DNA of 64,000 bases. Source: CAZLGM01 sp964623625 (GTDB lineage Bacteria > Desulfobacterota > Desulfobulbia > Desulfobulbales > Desulfocapsaceae). The first letter of the stretch is position 1; the number at the start of each line of letters is the position of its first letter. This document shows positions 26,996 to 34,671 of the stretch, one piece after another. The translations under genes and the position numbers were made by a program. The stretch spans positions 1-64,000 of the forward strand of contig CAZUUJ010000014.1 in NCBI GenBank assembly GCA_964623625.1, read 5' to 3'. The notes under the pieces are model-generated. The model did not search any database. It worked only from the letters and a program-made list of their open reading frames with translations, and had not been told where the DNA came from.

Positions 26996-28479
26996 ACAAT
27001 CCGGTCTGCATTATTGGCACTGGTATTGGCGGATTATCTGCCGGAATACGCCTTGCCCAGGCAGGCAGGAAGGTGCAGATCTTTGAAAAGGAACCCCGCA
27101 CAGGCGGATACGCCATAGCCTATACCAGAAAGGGATATCGTTTCGACCTGGCGCTTCATGTGATCCCCTCGGGTGGCTCCGGGCAGGAATTTGCGATGAT
27201 GATAGACAGACTGGGTCTAAAAAAGGATGTCCGGTTTATTCGGCTGGCGCAGGGATTTGATGTGATCCTGGGCGACTACCGATTCCAGATGCCCAATTCC
27301 TATGAACAGCTGAAACAGAAGCTTGGTGATGAATTTCCCCATGAACGCACAGGACTTGCCCATTTCTTCTACGATCTGGAAAAAAATGCGAAGAGCTACG
27401 CGCCGCTCTTCGATTATTCCGTTTCTAAATATCGGTCTCTTCCTGCATTCCTCCCCAAAATTCCACTATTCCTTAAACACTCCGCTCAAAGCGCCAGGGA
27501 TTATTTATTCAACTACTTCAGCAATGACCGGCTGGTAGCCATTTTGTTTCAGCCGGCTGTTTTTATGGGTATCCCCATGGACGATTTCCCCGCAGTCAAC
27601 TTCATTCTGATGTTCTATTTGTTGATGAAAAACGGCATGTACACCATCGAAGGGGGCGGGCAGGGATTAACGGATTGCCTGAAAAAACGCTTCCTGCAGC
27701 TTGGCGGGACAATACAGACGAAGTCGGAAATAGGGAAAATCATCATCCAATCCAGGAAAGCCACCGGAGTGGTAACCACTGACGGTTCCCGATACGATTG
27801 CTCGTCAATTATTTGTGCTTCTAATCTGTATGACGTGGTTAACAGACTGGTGGGTCGATCACATTTTTCACAACGCTATCTGGATGTCCTCGACGGGTTG
27901 TCTTGCTCGATCTCTGTGATGGCCCTGAACATCGGTCTGAACCGAGACCCGAAAGAACTGGGAATAGAGAGCCACATCACCATGATCTTCCCTGACACCG
28001 ATATCGATAGCTGCATGAAAAAGCAGGAAAATCGAACCACCATGGATGGTTTTTCAATCACCGCCCACTGCAATTCCGACCCAGGATTCTGCCAGAGTGG
28101 AAAATACAGTCTCAGTCTGGTCGGTGGCACCGATCCAAAAAAATGGTTAGCCTTGGACGAAAAGCAATACACATCCGAGAAAAAACGTGTTATCGGAAAA
28201 ACCATTGAGCAGGTAAACAGGCTGTATCCCGGGTTGAAAGAGTGTGTTCAGGTTGCAGATCTGGCAACACCGAAAACCATGTTACGATACACAGCCAACC
28301 CACTGGGGGCAATTATGGGCCTCAAGTGCACCTGCGGCTCCCATCGACAAATTATGAAGGCTGCCAATCTTCCGATAAAGAATATTATAATGGGCGGGGC
28401 ATGGACAAACCGGCTGGGTGGATTTATGCAGTCAATGAAGTCAGGGATCTTAGCAGCGGAATCATTGATGAAATCCTGA
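26992..28479 (+). CDS. FAD-dependent CrtI/CrtISO-like desaturase, isomerase or saturase
   Basis: 495 residues. N-terminal FAD-binding motif GTGIGGLSAGIRLAQAG with the following EKEPRTGGYA, and the C-terminal FAD contact GAWTNRLGGFMQSMKSG, place it with phytoene desaturase, carotenoid isomerase and retinol saturase. These act on long conjugated or polyene chains by adding, removing or isomerising double bonds. There is no carotenoid gene (CrtB, CrtE) here, so the substrate is probably an ACP-derived chain. Overlaps the PPTase gene by 4 bases. Its last codon and stop lie inside a family B element, so the natural C-terminus may have been altered. Confidence 0.87.
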   Translation: MNNPVCIIGTGIGGLSAGIRLAQAGRKVQIFEKEPRTGGYAIAYTRKGYRFDLALHVIPSGGSGQEFAMMIDRLGLKKDVRFIRLAQGFDVILGDYRFQMPNSYEQLKQKLGDEFPHERTGLAHFFYDLEKNAKSYAPLFDYSVSKYRSLPAFLPKIPLFLKHSAQSARDYLFNYFSNDRLVAILFQPAVFMGIPMDDFPAVNFILMFYLLMKNGMYTIEGGGQGLTDCLKKRFLQLGGTIQTKSEIGKIIIQSRKATGVVTTDGSRYDCSSIICASNLYDVVNRLVGRSHFSQRYLDVLDGLSCSISVMALNIGLNRDPKELGIESHITMIFPDTDIDSCMKKQENRTTMDGFSITAHCNSDPGFCQSGKYSLSLVGGTDPKKWLALDEKQYTSEKKRVIGKTIEQVNRLYPGLKECVQVADLATPKTMLRYTANPLGAIMGLKCTCGSHRQIMKAANLPIKNIIMGGAWTNRLGGFMQSMKSGILAAESLMKS

Positions 28480-28620
28480 ATCCGTGAGCGCCCCTTAGGA
28501 AGTGCTCTTGGAGTGCATCCGTTAGCACTGCCTCTTTCGAGGTGAAACAGTTTAGTTTAGTATTTTTATGTGGTATCAAAATAGTAAAAGTGATAACCAT
28601 GATTTCTGTCACGGATTCAG
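28475..28620. repeat. Family B MITE-like element, copy 3, inside the biosynthetic locus
   Basis: 146 bp in the opposite orientation to copies 1 and 2: begins CCTGAATCCGTGAGCGCCCC and ends TTTCTGTCACGGATTCAG. The shared block GGAAGTGCTCTTGGAGTGCA is next to the left end. The first bases supply the last Ser and the TGA stop of the CrtI-like gene, and the right end stops 4 bases before the ATG of the KAS II gene. It fills the only sizeable gap between the AcpS and the last radical SAM gene of this strand. Confidence 0.82.
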
Positions 28621-28624
28621 ATAA

Positions 28625-29875
28625 ATGAGATATTCAAACTCAATTGTAATCACCGGGCTCGGACTGATGACCGGACTGGGCATGAATGTTGAAGAGTGCT
28701 GGCATGGTCTGACAACAGGGCGCTCGGTTACCGCTCCGTTCAACGCCTTTGACACGGCTGGGCTTTCCTGCGGTTATGGTGTTGAACTACCGGAAAACGC
28801 AGAGGAATTCTTTGGTGGCCGAATAAAAAAACGCAAGCGCTCCCAGATGACCAGGTCGACAAAAATGTGTGTGGTAACCGCAGAGATGGCCATAGAGGAT
28901 GGCGGGCTCGACTTTGATACCTTGGACAGAGGCCGGATCGGTGTGATCATCGGTACCACCGGCACCGCCCATATTTCTGCCGAAGGACAACCGGAGAATA
29001 TGCGCATCCTCAAAAATATGTCGAACTCGCCCGCCTCCTGGATATCGCTTTCTCATAAACTGTCAGGACCTTCTTTTGTTATAGGCACGGCATGTTCATC
29101 CGGTGTCTATGCCATGGCTGCCGCTTACGGCTTGATTCGGGGTGGATTGTGCGATGTAGTGATCTGTGGCTCTATCGACTCCTCTATCAACTATGTCGAT
29201 GTCGAGGGCTTCTGTAACCTGATGGCCCTGGCCGGTTCTGAACAGAAGCCGGAATCGGCTTCCAGGCCTTTTGACCGTAAACGGTCCGGTTTTGTCATAG
29301 GAGAAGGCGCAGGCCTTCTGATTCTGGAATCGGAAGAACATGCCCGAAAAAGAGGGACGGACATCTACGCCCGTACCTATTACCCCGGACTATATACCGA
29401 GTCGTACAATATCCTCTCACCTGAACCGGACGGTGAAGGGATGGCCCGCTGCATGGAACTGGCTCTTCATGAAAGCGGGCTGCTCCCCGAAGACATAGAC
29501 TATATCAACGCCCACGGAACATCGACCCATCTCAACGATCTGTATGAGACCATGGCTATAAATAAGCTGTTCGGCAATCACGCTGCTAAACTCGCCATCT
29601 CCTCAACTAAATCGATGACCGGCCACTGTCTTGCTGGGGGGGCGGGTGTTGAAGCTGTGATCTGCTGCCTGGCGCTGCGGGACAATATCATTCCCCCGAC
29701 AATTAATCTTACCGATCCGGACCCCGAGCTGGACCTTGATTATATCGCTGGTACGGCTCGCCAACAGCAACTGCGCCATGTGATGTCCAACTCCTTTGCC
29801 TTCGGCGGTCATAACGGAGTCCATATCTTTTCCCAGCCGGATCAGCCGCAACCGCAACTACAACGTCATGCATGA
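28625..29875 (+). CDS. Beta-ketoacyl-ACP synthase, FabF/KAS II type
   Basis: 416 residues, usual length. It condenses an acyl thioester with malonyl-ACP. The Cys-His-His triad is intact: C157 in GTACSSG, H297 in NAHGTST, H334 in KSMTGHCLAG, so it should be a working elongating synthase. The N-terminal SIVITGLGLMTGLG fixes the start at 28625, although the upstream sequence is repeat DNA without a clear ribosome site. No chain-length factor partner is encoded; the KAS III-like gene follows with an 8-base overlap. Confidence 0.92.
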   Translation: MRYSNSIVITGLGLMTGLGMNVEECWHGLTTGRSVTAPFNAFDTAGLSCGYGVELPENAEEFFGGRIKKRKRSQMTRSTKMCVVTAEMAIEDGGLDFDTLDRGRIGVIIGTTGTAHISAEGQPENMRILKNMSNSPASWISLSHKLSGPSFVIGTACSSGVYAMAAAYGLIRGGLCDVVICGSIDSSINYVDVEGFCNLMALAGSEQKPESASRPFDRKRSGFVIGEGAGLLILESEEHARKRGTDIYARTYYPGLYTESYNILSPEPDGEGMARCMELALHESGLLPEDIDYINAHGTSTHLNDLYETMAINKLFGNHAAKLAISSTKSMTGHCLAGGAGVEAVICCLALRDNIIPPTINLTDPDPELDLDYIAGTARQQQLRHVMSNSFAFGGHNGVHIFSQPDQPQPQLQRHA

Positions 29876-30989
29876 TAATCCAGTCTATATATGTGGATCC
29901 GGTTCTTATCTTCCCGGCGAGCCGGTTCCTTTCCAGGAGATCGATCATTTTTTAGGCGAGTTGACCAAGGCTCCCAAGAAAATCCGGAAATGGATAGCAA
30001 GAAGCCATCCGGTCATGGGAGAACTACTCGATATCGACTATGTTCATTACGGCATCGATCCGGACACCGGCAAGTTCAATGAGGACAATATTTCTCTTGC
30101 GGTGGAAGCCGCCCGAAAAGCTTTGGCTATGACCTCCATGAAGCCAGGAGATATTGACCTGATCTGTTATGGCTCGGCCCACCAGGACCAGATGCCAACC
30201 GCTTCGGTCAGAATCCAGGAAGCCCTTGGCATCGACAGCTGTGACGAGCTCTCCATTCACGCCAACTGCACTTCCGCCTACAAGGCACTCTATCTCGGTC
30301 ACCAGTTGATCAGAAGCGGCCAGAATCGCAACGCTCTTATTCTATCCGCCTCCATGTCATCTTCCGAGCTGCGGGCCGATTACTACAATCAGGAACTTGT
30401 CGACAAAGAGTCGCTTTTCCTTCGCTGGTTCCTCTCCGACGGCGGCGGCGCTGTTATTCTGTCATCGGATGGATCACGATCAAAAGGATACCGGATTGAG
30501 TCCACCTATATTGAGTCGGTGGGCGGCAACAGACCATCGCTGATGTACAATCATCGTCCGGCACTGTGGCTTAATCCCCGGAAGGAATATGAAGAAGGTC
30601 GTCACCACCTGCGCCAGAACTTTCGAAACGCTCTGTCGACCTCCCATTTCCAGGAAGAGGGCGGTTCCGTTTTCTTCAACGGCTTTGGGCGGATGATCAA
30701 ACGAGCCCGGATTGATCCTGACACAATCCGCTGTTTCCAGATCAACCTGCCCACCAGACATATTGTTGATTCTATCAAGGAAGAGATGATCACAATCGGC
30801 ATCGATCCATCCATCTTCTATTCCAAGCTTGACCAGCTTGGCTATTGCGGCCCGCCGATGGTGTTCATCTGCCTCGATAAAATCATCCGGGAAGAATCGT
30901 TTCAACGGGGCGACAGGATCGCAAGCTTTGTCACCGAGGTATCAAAATTCATGCAAGCCGGATACATATTGCGATATGACCCTGTTTGA
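29868..30989 (+). CDS. KAS III-like thiolase-fold protein lacking the catalytic His and Asn
   Basis: 373 residues from the ATG at 29868. The overall fold matches FabH: GSGSYLPGEPV at the N-terminus, active Cys C134 in HANCTSAYKA. The usual FabH pattern HQAN reads FQIN here (F290 at the His position) and GNTSAA reads GYCGPP (Y326 at the Asn position). Without those residues decarboxylation of malonyl-ACP is unlikely; the Cys could still bind and transfer an acyl group, as in CerJ-like acyltransferases. Overlaps both neighbours, so it is co-translated. The role as a transferase or starter-loading enzyme is inference. Confidence 0.85.
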   Translation: MHDNPVYICGSGSYLPGEPVPFQEIDHFLGELTKAPKKIRKWIARSHPVMGELLDIDYVHYGIDPDTGKFNEDNISLAVEAARKALAMTSMKPGDIDLICYGSAHQDQMPTASVRIQEALGIDSCDELSIHANCTSAYKALYLGHQLIRSGQNRNALILSASMSSSELRADYYNQELVDKESLFLRWFLSDGGGAVILSSDGSRSKGYRIESTYIESVGGNRPSLMYNHRPALWLNPRKEYEEGRHHLRQNFRNALSTSHFQEEGGSVFFNGFGRMIKRARIDPDTIRCFQINLPTRHIVDSIKEEMITIGIDPSIFYSKLDQLGYCGPPMVFICLDKIIREESFQRGDRIASFVTEVSKFMQAGYILRYDPV

Positions 30990-31911
30990 GCATCAGCAAA
31001 TCCAGGCAATTCTTTTTCCCGGTATCGGTGTAAAACCGTTTGGCAAGGAACGGGATTTTTTTCTCAGGTACAGGAAAATCATCCAGCCCTACCTGGAAAC
31101 AGCATCGCAGTCTGTTAATATCGATCTTGTCCAATCGCTGGAGAAGCAGGCGACGTTTGAAGAGGATCAGCCGGCCAGGGAGGTCTTTGCCTACTCCTTT
31201 TCCTGCGGTACATTTGATGTTTTTCGCGGGCTCGGTCTCACTCCAAGCTACCTGGCCGGACACAGCCTCGGTGTTTACGCCGCTCTGGTGGCTGCCGAAG
31301 CTATCGACTTTGCTGCCGGATTACGGATCACCGCAAAAGCGCTCCGACTTGGCAAAACGTGCTGCCCCGAAAAGAAATTCGGCGTTGTGGTCATTATCGG
31401 CCTTGATCACAAAGACGTTTTAAACATCATAACTGACCGTAACTATTCAAGTATCAATCTTGCCAATCTCAACAACAACTGCTCCGGAGTCTATGTGGGG
31501 CTCCGGCATGAGACCGACGCACTGCTCACCATTGCCGAGCAATTGGGTGCGATCAAGACCATACGGCTACGGATCGACAGCCCCTACCACCATCCCGGGT
31601 TTATGAAAGGGATCGCCAAGGACTTTCGTTCCTTTCTTTGCGACATGAAGTGGCGCCGGCCAACCTGCCCTGTCCTTTCAGCCCTGGATCACACCATCTG
31701 CGACACTATTGAGTCGTTGATCGATATGACCACAGCCAACATCGCCCAGCCCATTCACTGGCCCGGAGTGCTGAACAAACTCCATGCACTCGGTATCAAC
31801 TCAGTCATTGAATGTGGAGTCGGGGTATCACTTAGCCAACATGCCCGATTTATCGAGCCGGCCCCCAGACATTACAATTTAAAAAACCTCAGACGACGAT
31901 TGGACTATTGA
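30976..31911 (+). CDS. FabD-like acyltransferase, malonate-binding Arg missing
   Basis: 311 residues. Fold and motifs are those of malonyl-CoA:ACP transacylase: nucleophile S97 in GHSLGVYAAL, catalytic H205 in SPYHHPGFM, and the QPIHWPGVLNKL end motif. By my alignment, the Arg that grips the malonyl carboxylate in E. coli FabD (25 residues after the Ser) is A122. This suggests transfer or hydrolysis of a monocarboxylic acyl group rather than malonate. Overlaps the KAS III-like gene by 14 bases and the next gene by 4. Alternative: an editing acyl hydrolase as in trans-AT polyketide systems. Confidence 0.85.
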   Translation: MTLFEHQQIQAILFPGIGVKPFGKERDFFLRYRKIIQPYLETASQSVNIDLVQSLEKQATFEEDQPAREVFAYSFSCGTFDVFRGLGLTPSYLAGHSLGVYAALVAAEAIDFAAGLRITAKALRLGKTCCPEKKFGVVVIIGLDHKDVLNIITDRNYSSINLANLNNNCSGVYVGLRHETDALLTIAEQLGAIKTIRLRIDSPYHHPGFMKGIAKDFRSFLCDMKWRRPTCPVLSALDHTICDTIESLIDMTTANIAQPIHWPGVLNKLHALGINSVIECGVGVSLSQHARFIEPAPRHYNLKNLRRRLDY

Positions 31912-32918
31912 ATCCCCAGCTTGTCATCGCCGGTTCCGGTAAAATGGCTGTCAATATCGGCCTTTTCTTTCTCCAGAAAGGATATCCGGTCCACTGGTTC
32001 TCCCATTCCGGGGAGCAATTGCAGCTCCTTGAGAAAAAAACAGCCAAAACCGCCAAACGACTGCAGAGGCTCTTTCCCGAGCAGAGTGGTTCTTTTCAAG
32101 CAAGCTTCTCCAATTACGAGACCCAGATCAAACAACCGCAAATCGTCATTGAATCGAGCCGGGAAGATCTGGAGATAAAAAAGAGTATCTTTAAAAAAAT
32201 CGAGTCTACCATCACTGACCGGACCCTGCTGCTCAGTAACTCGTCCTCCATTTTGCCGGACAGGATTCATCCGCGATGCCTGGGCTCCCATTTTTTCTAC
32301 CCCGTTGAATTGACATCATTGGTGGAACTGATTTCCTGCAAAGGTAGTAATAACCAGAAGACTCAACAGGTCCAAACCTTTCTTGAAAAAAACGGATTTG
32401 ACCTAATTAGGCAGAATGAACGATCGGCATTTACTATTAATCGATTGCTGCTTCCTCTCCAGACGCTTTGCTTTGAGGCTTTAAGAGAAGGCTTCTCCCC
32501 GAATGAGGTTGAGCAGACCTCCAAGTCGGAGCTGATCGGATTCGGTCAGTTGTCGCTGATGGACTCCATCGGCCTGGATGTTGTCAGAGGTGCGGTAGAC
32601 GGATATAAAGATCACAAGCCAGCCATCGTTGAACCCAATTATAAACTCCTTATCTCCTCCCTTGACCGGCTGCTTGGTATGGGGAAGCTTGGGCTAAAAA
32701 ACAGAGACGGTCTACTCCATGGCCGGAAGCTGCCATGGCCTGAAACCAATAAGGACAGGAAATCATTGCATCAACTGCACAAACGATTTAAACAACTGTT
32801 GAAAGACTCTATTCATTCGGCATTACAGCAGCAAGCGATCACTAAAAAAGAACTGGCTATGTGTATGGACAGAATCTTCCATGCTTCCTTGATACCTGAC
32901 GTTCTCACAAGTGAGTAA
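31908..32918 (+). CDS. 3-hydroxyacyl-CoA dehydrogenase-like oxidoreductase
   Basis: 336 residues from a TTG start overlapping the previous stop. The NAD-binding N-terminus reads AGSGKMAVNIGLF, and the 3HCDH catalytic pair is H128 (SHFFYP) with E140, plus Ser in LLLSNSSS. The C-terminal helical domain has both halves (RLLLPLQTLCFEAL; GFGQLSLMDSIGLDV). Single-function enzymes of this kind interconvert 3-hydroxyacyl and 3-ketoacyl-CoA. In this locus it may be the ketoreductase of chain assembly in place of FabG, acting on CoA or ACP thioesters. Direction and carrier are unknown. Confidence 0.83.
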   Translation: MNPQLVIAGSGKMAVNIGLFFLQKGYPVHWFSHSGEQLQLLEKKTAKTAKRLQRLFPEQSGSFQASFSNYETQIKQPQIVIESSREDLEIKKSIFKKIESTITDRTLLLSNSSSILPDRIHPRCLGSHFFYPVELTSLVELISCKGSNNQKTQQVQTFLEKNGFDLIRQNERSAFTINRLLLPLQTLCFEALREGFSPNEVEQTSKSELIGFGQLSLMDSIGLDVVRGAVDGYKDHKPAIVEPNYKLLISSLDRLLGMGKLGLKNRDGLLHGRKLPWPETNKDRKSLHQLHKRFKQLLKDSIHSALQQQAITKKELAMCMDRIFHASLIPDVLTSE

Positions 32919-32929
32919 TCATTTAATCT

Positions 32930-33682
32930 ATGCAGATTTTATTCGATATATATGAACGGCTCGGCACGATCACTCTGTCCAACCCTCCCCACAATAATCT
33001 GAGCCATCCGGTTTTCTGTGACAAAGAGGAGTTGCTCGATTTTTTAAGTAATCCCGCATTGACACATGTGATCCTTAGAGGCGATGGGAAGCATTTCTGC
33101 GGCGGGGCTGACATGGAATGCCTCAAGGAATTAGCCACGGAACCAAAAACACTTAAACAAGCCTTGGATCAGGGAAAAGAGCTGCTGCAGGCCCTATCAA
33201 ATGCCCCTGTTCCGGTGGCCGCTCTCATCCGGGGAAGCTGCCTGGGCGGTGGTCTTGAACTGGCATTGAGCTGTCATTTCCGCTTTGCTTCCAAAAACGC
33301 GATGCTCGGTTTTCCTGAGAGCGGGCACGGATTGATGCCGGGAATGGGAGGCACCATCCTCTCAGGCAAAAACCTCACCAGATATAATCTGATAGACCTG
33401 CTGCTCAGCGGCCGGATGATCAGAGGTGAAGAGGCTCTGGAGATGGGACTGGTTGACACTGTTTACCCGTCAAAAGAAGTAGAAGAGAGGCTGCTTGTTT
33501 TTCTGCAAGGACTCACAGAGCGACATACACCGAAGCTGATCCGTTCGGTCATGCAATCAATCCATAACGGCAGCCAATTACCGACGGAAAAAGCCCTGGC
33601 CGAAGAGTCCAGACTGTTCTGCGAGCTGGTTCGCGAAAGCCGTCTTCAGCCACATCTGGACAGAGAATCCAATGACTGCTGA
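32930..33682 (+). CDS. Enoyl-CoA hydratase/isomerase family protein (crotonase) 1
   Basis: 250 residues, usual length. Crotonases hydrate or dehydrate, isomerise or decarboxylate acyl thioesters. The oxyanion-hole segment is FCGGADMECL, and both catalytic acids of the hydratase are present: E110 in GGGLELA and E130 in LGFPESGHGLMPG. It is therefore probably a true hydratase/dehydratase. It follows the hydroxyacyl dehydrogenase by 11 bases, in the order expected for keto-reduction then dehydration. There is no FabZ or FabA in the locus. Confidence 0.87.
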   Translation: MQILFDIYERLGTITLSNPPHNNLSHPVFCDKEELLDFLSNPALTHVILRGDGKHFCGGADMECLKELATEPKTLKQALDQGKELLQALSNAPVPVAALIRGSCLGGGLELALSCHFRFASKNAMLGFPESGHGLMPGMGGTILSGKNLTRYNLIDLLLSGRMIRGEEALEMGLVDTVYPSKEVEERLLVFLQGLTERHTPKLIRSVMQSIHNGSQLPTEKALAEESRLFCELVRESRLQPHLDRESNDC

Positions 33683-34052
33683 TTATTCAGTCTTCTCAGT
33701 GGTGGAAATGGTGAATATCCAGGAAATACGAAACAATCACCAGGCTGTGCTTGATTTATCCTTTTCTCCTGAAGAACAACTCGAACTTGCCAAACGGCAC
33801 ATCCGTTCCACTGCCGGTGTGCTTGCACTTAAAAAAGCACTAAGTAGTTTGATCCTGAAAACTACAGGTCGCTCAGTTGATGAAAAAGAGTTGACCATTA
33901 CCCGATTAAAAACTGGAAAGCCATCTCTTGTTTCCTGGCCAAGCAGCTTGTTGGCATCGAGCCTGCAAACAGAAAATCTCTTGCTCTCCATCTCCCATTC
34001 ACGGACCACCGCTTATGGGCTTGCCGTTTATCAGGAGCCTGCCGATGGCTAG
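33672..34052 (+). CDS. Second AcpS-like phosphopantetheinyl transferase, divergent
   Basis: 126 residues. The pattern FSPEEQLELAKRHIRSTAGVLALKKAL and the late ISHSRTTAYGLAVYQ follow AcpS order, but the metal-site Asp of the first motif (IGxDxxxxxR) is not obvious; the N-terminus has VVEMVNIQEIRNN instead. It may be a PPTase with altered metal binding or a degenerate partner. The start may be ATG 33672 (11-base overlap with the crotonase) or ATG 33708. Two PPTase-like and two ACP genes in one locus suggest a pairing, which is untested. Confidence 0.65.
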   Translation: MTADYSVFSVVEMVNIQEIRNNHQAVLDLSFSPEEQLELAKRHIRSTAGVLALKKALSSLILKTTGRSVDEKELTITRLKTGKPSLVSWPSSLLASSLQTENLLLSISHSRTTAYGLAVYQEPADG

Positions 34053-34671
34053 CCAACGTTTAACACTGAAAAGCAAAAGAGATATCTTTTATCTCGAGCT
34101 GTGCGCTCCACCAGGCAACATAACCGATCGTCTTTTTTTTCATGAACTGACTGAAATCATCCCTGAGCTTGAAAAGCACACATCCGTTCGTGGATGTATT
34201 ATTTCCGGTCAGGGCCGCCATTTCTCTTCCGGCGCTGATATTGATGAACTCAAACTCCATCTCCAGGACCCGGAGCGCCGTTTTGTGACCGAGACCCTGG
34301 AGCATTCCGCCTCTCTTTTTAACAGGTTGGCCAGTCTACCCTACCCGGTTGTCGCCGCCATCAGGGGCTGCTGTATGGGCTCAGGGCTTGAGCTGGCCCT
34401 CGCCTGCCATTACCGAATTGCTGTAAAAAACGCGCTGTTCTCCCTGCCGGAGACGACATTCTCTCTGATGCCAGGTTGCGGCGGTACCGTGCGGTTGCCC
34501 AAACTGATCGGTGTGGCCAGGGCAATCGAGATGATCCTCTCTGGTGAACCGGTTCTGGCAGTAGAGGCCTTCAAAACCGGACTGATCAACTCCATGGTCC
34601 CAAAAAAAGAACTGCTGGCCAAGGCAGAACAACTGGTGAATATCCTGCAAACTCCTGGTTCTCGTGTATGA
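34045..34671 (+). CDS. Enoyl-CoA hydratase/isomerase family protein (crotonase) 2, short
   Basis: 208 residues, about 45 shorter than crotonase 1 because the C-terminal helical tail is missing. Key parts are present: FSSGADIDEL oxyanion segment, E116 in GSGLELA, and E136 in SLPETTFSLMPGCGGT. It shares many positions with crotonase 1, so the two probably arose by duplication. Pairs of crotonases next to ACP, ketosynthase and PPTase genes occur in beta-branching cassettes, but no HMG-CoA synthase-type enzyme with its Glu-Cys-His set is evident here. Overlaps both neighbours. Confidence 0.85.
   Translation: MASQRLTLKSKRDIFYLELCAPPGNITDRLFFHELTEIIPELEKHTSVRGCIISGQGRHFSSGADIDELKLHLQDPERRFVTETLEHSASLFNRLASLPYPVVAAIRGCCMGSGLELALACHYRIAVKNALFSLPETTFSLMPGCGGTVRLPKLIGVARAIEMILSGEPVLAVEAFKTGLINSMVPKKELLAKAEQLVNILQTPGSRV

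Noticed and set aside
32930..34671. HMG-CoA synthase beta-branching cassette
   Set aside because: Two crotonases, an ACP and a ketosynthase are present, but the KAS III-like protein lacks HMG-CoA synthase residues and the KAS II keeps its Cys, unlike the decarboxylase of such cassettes.
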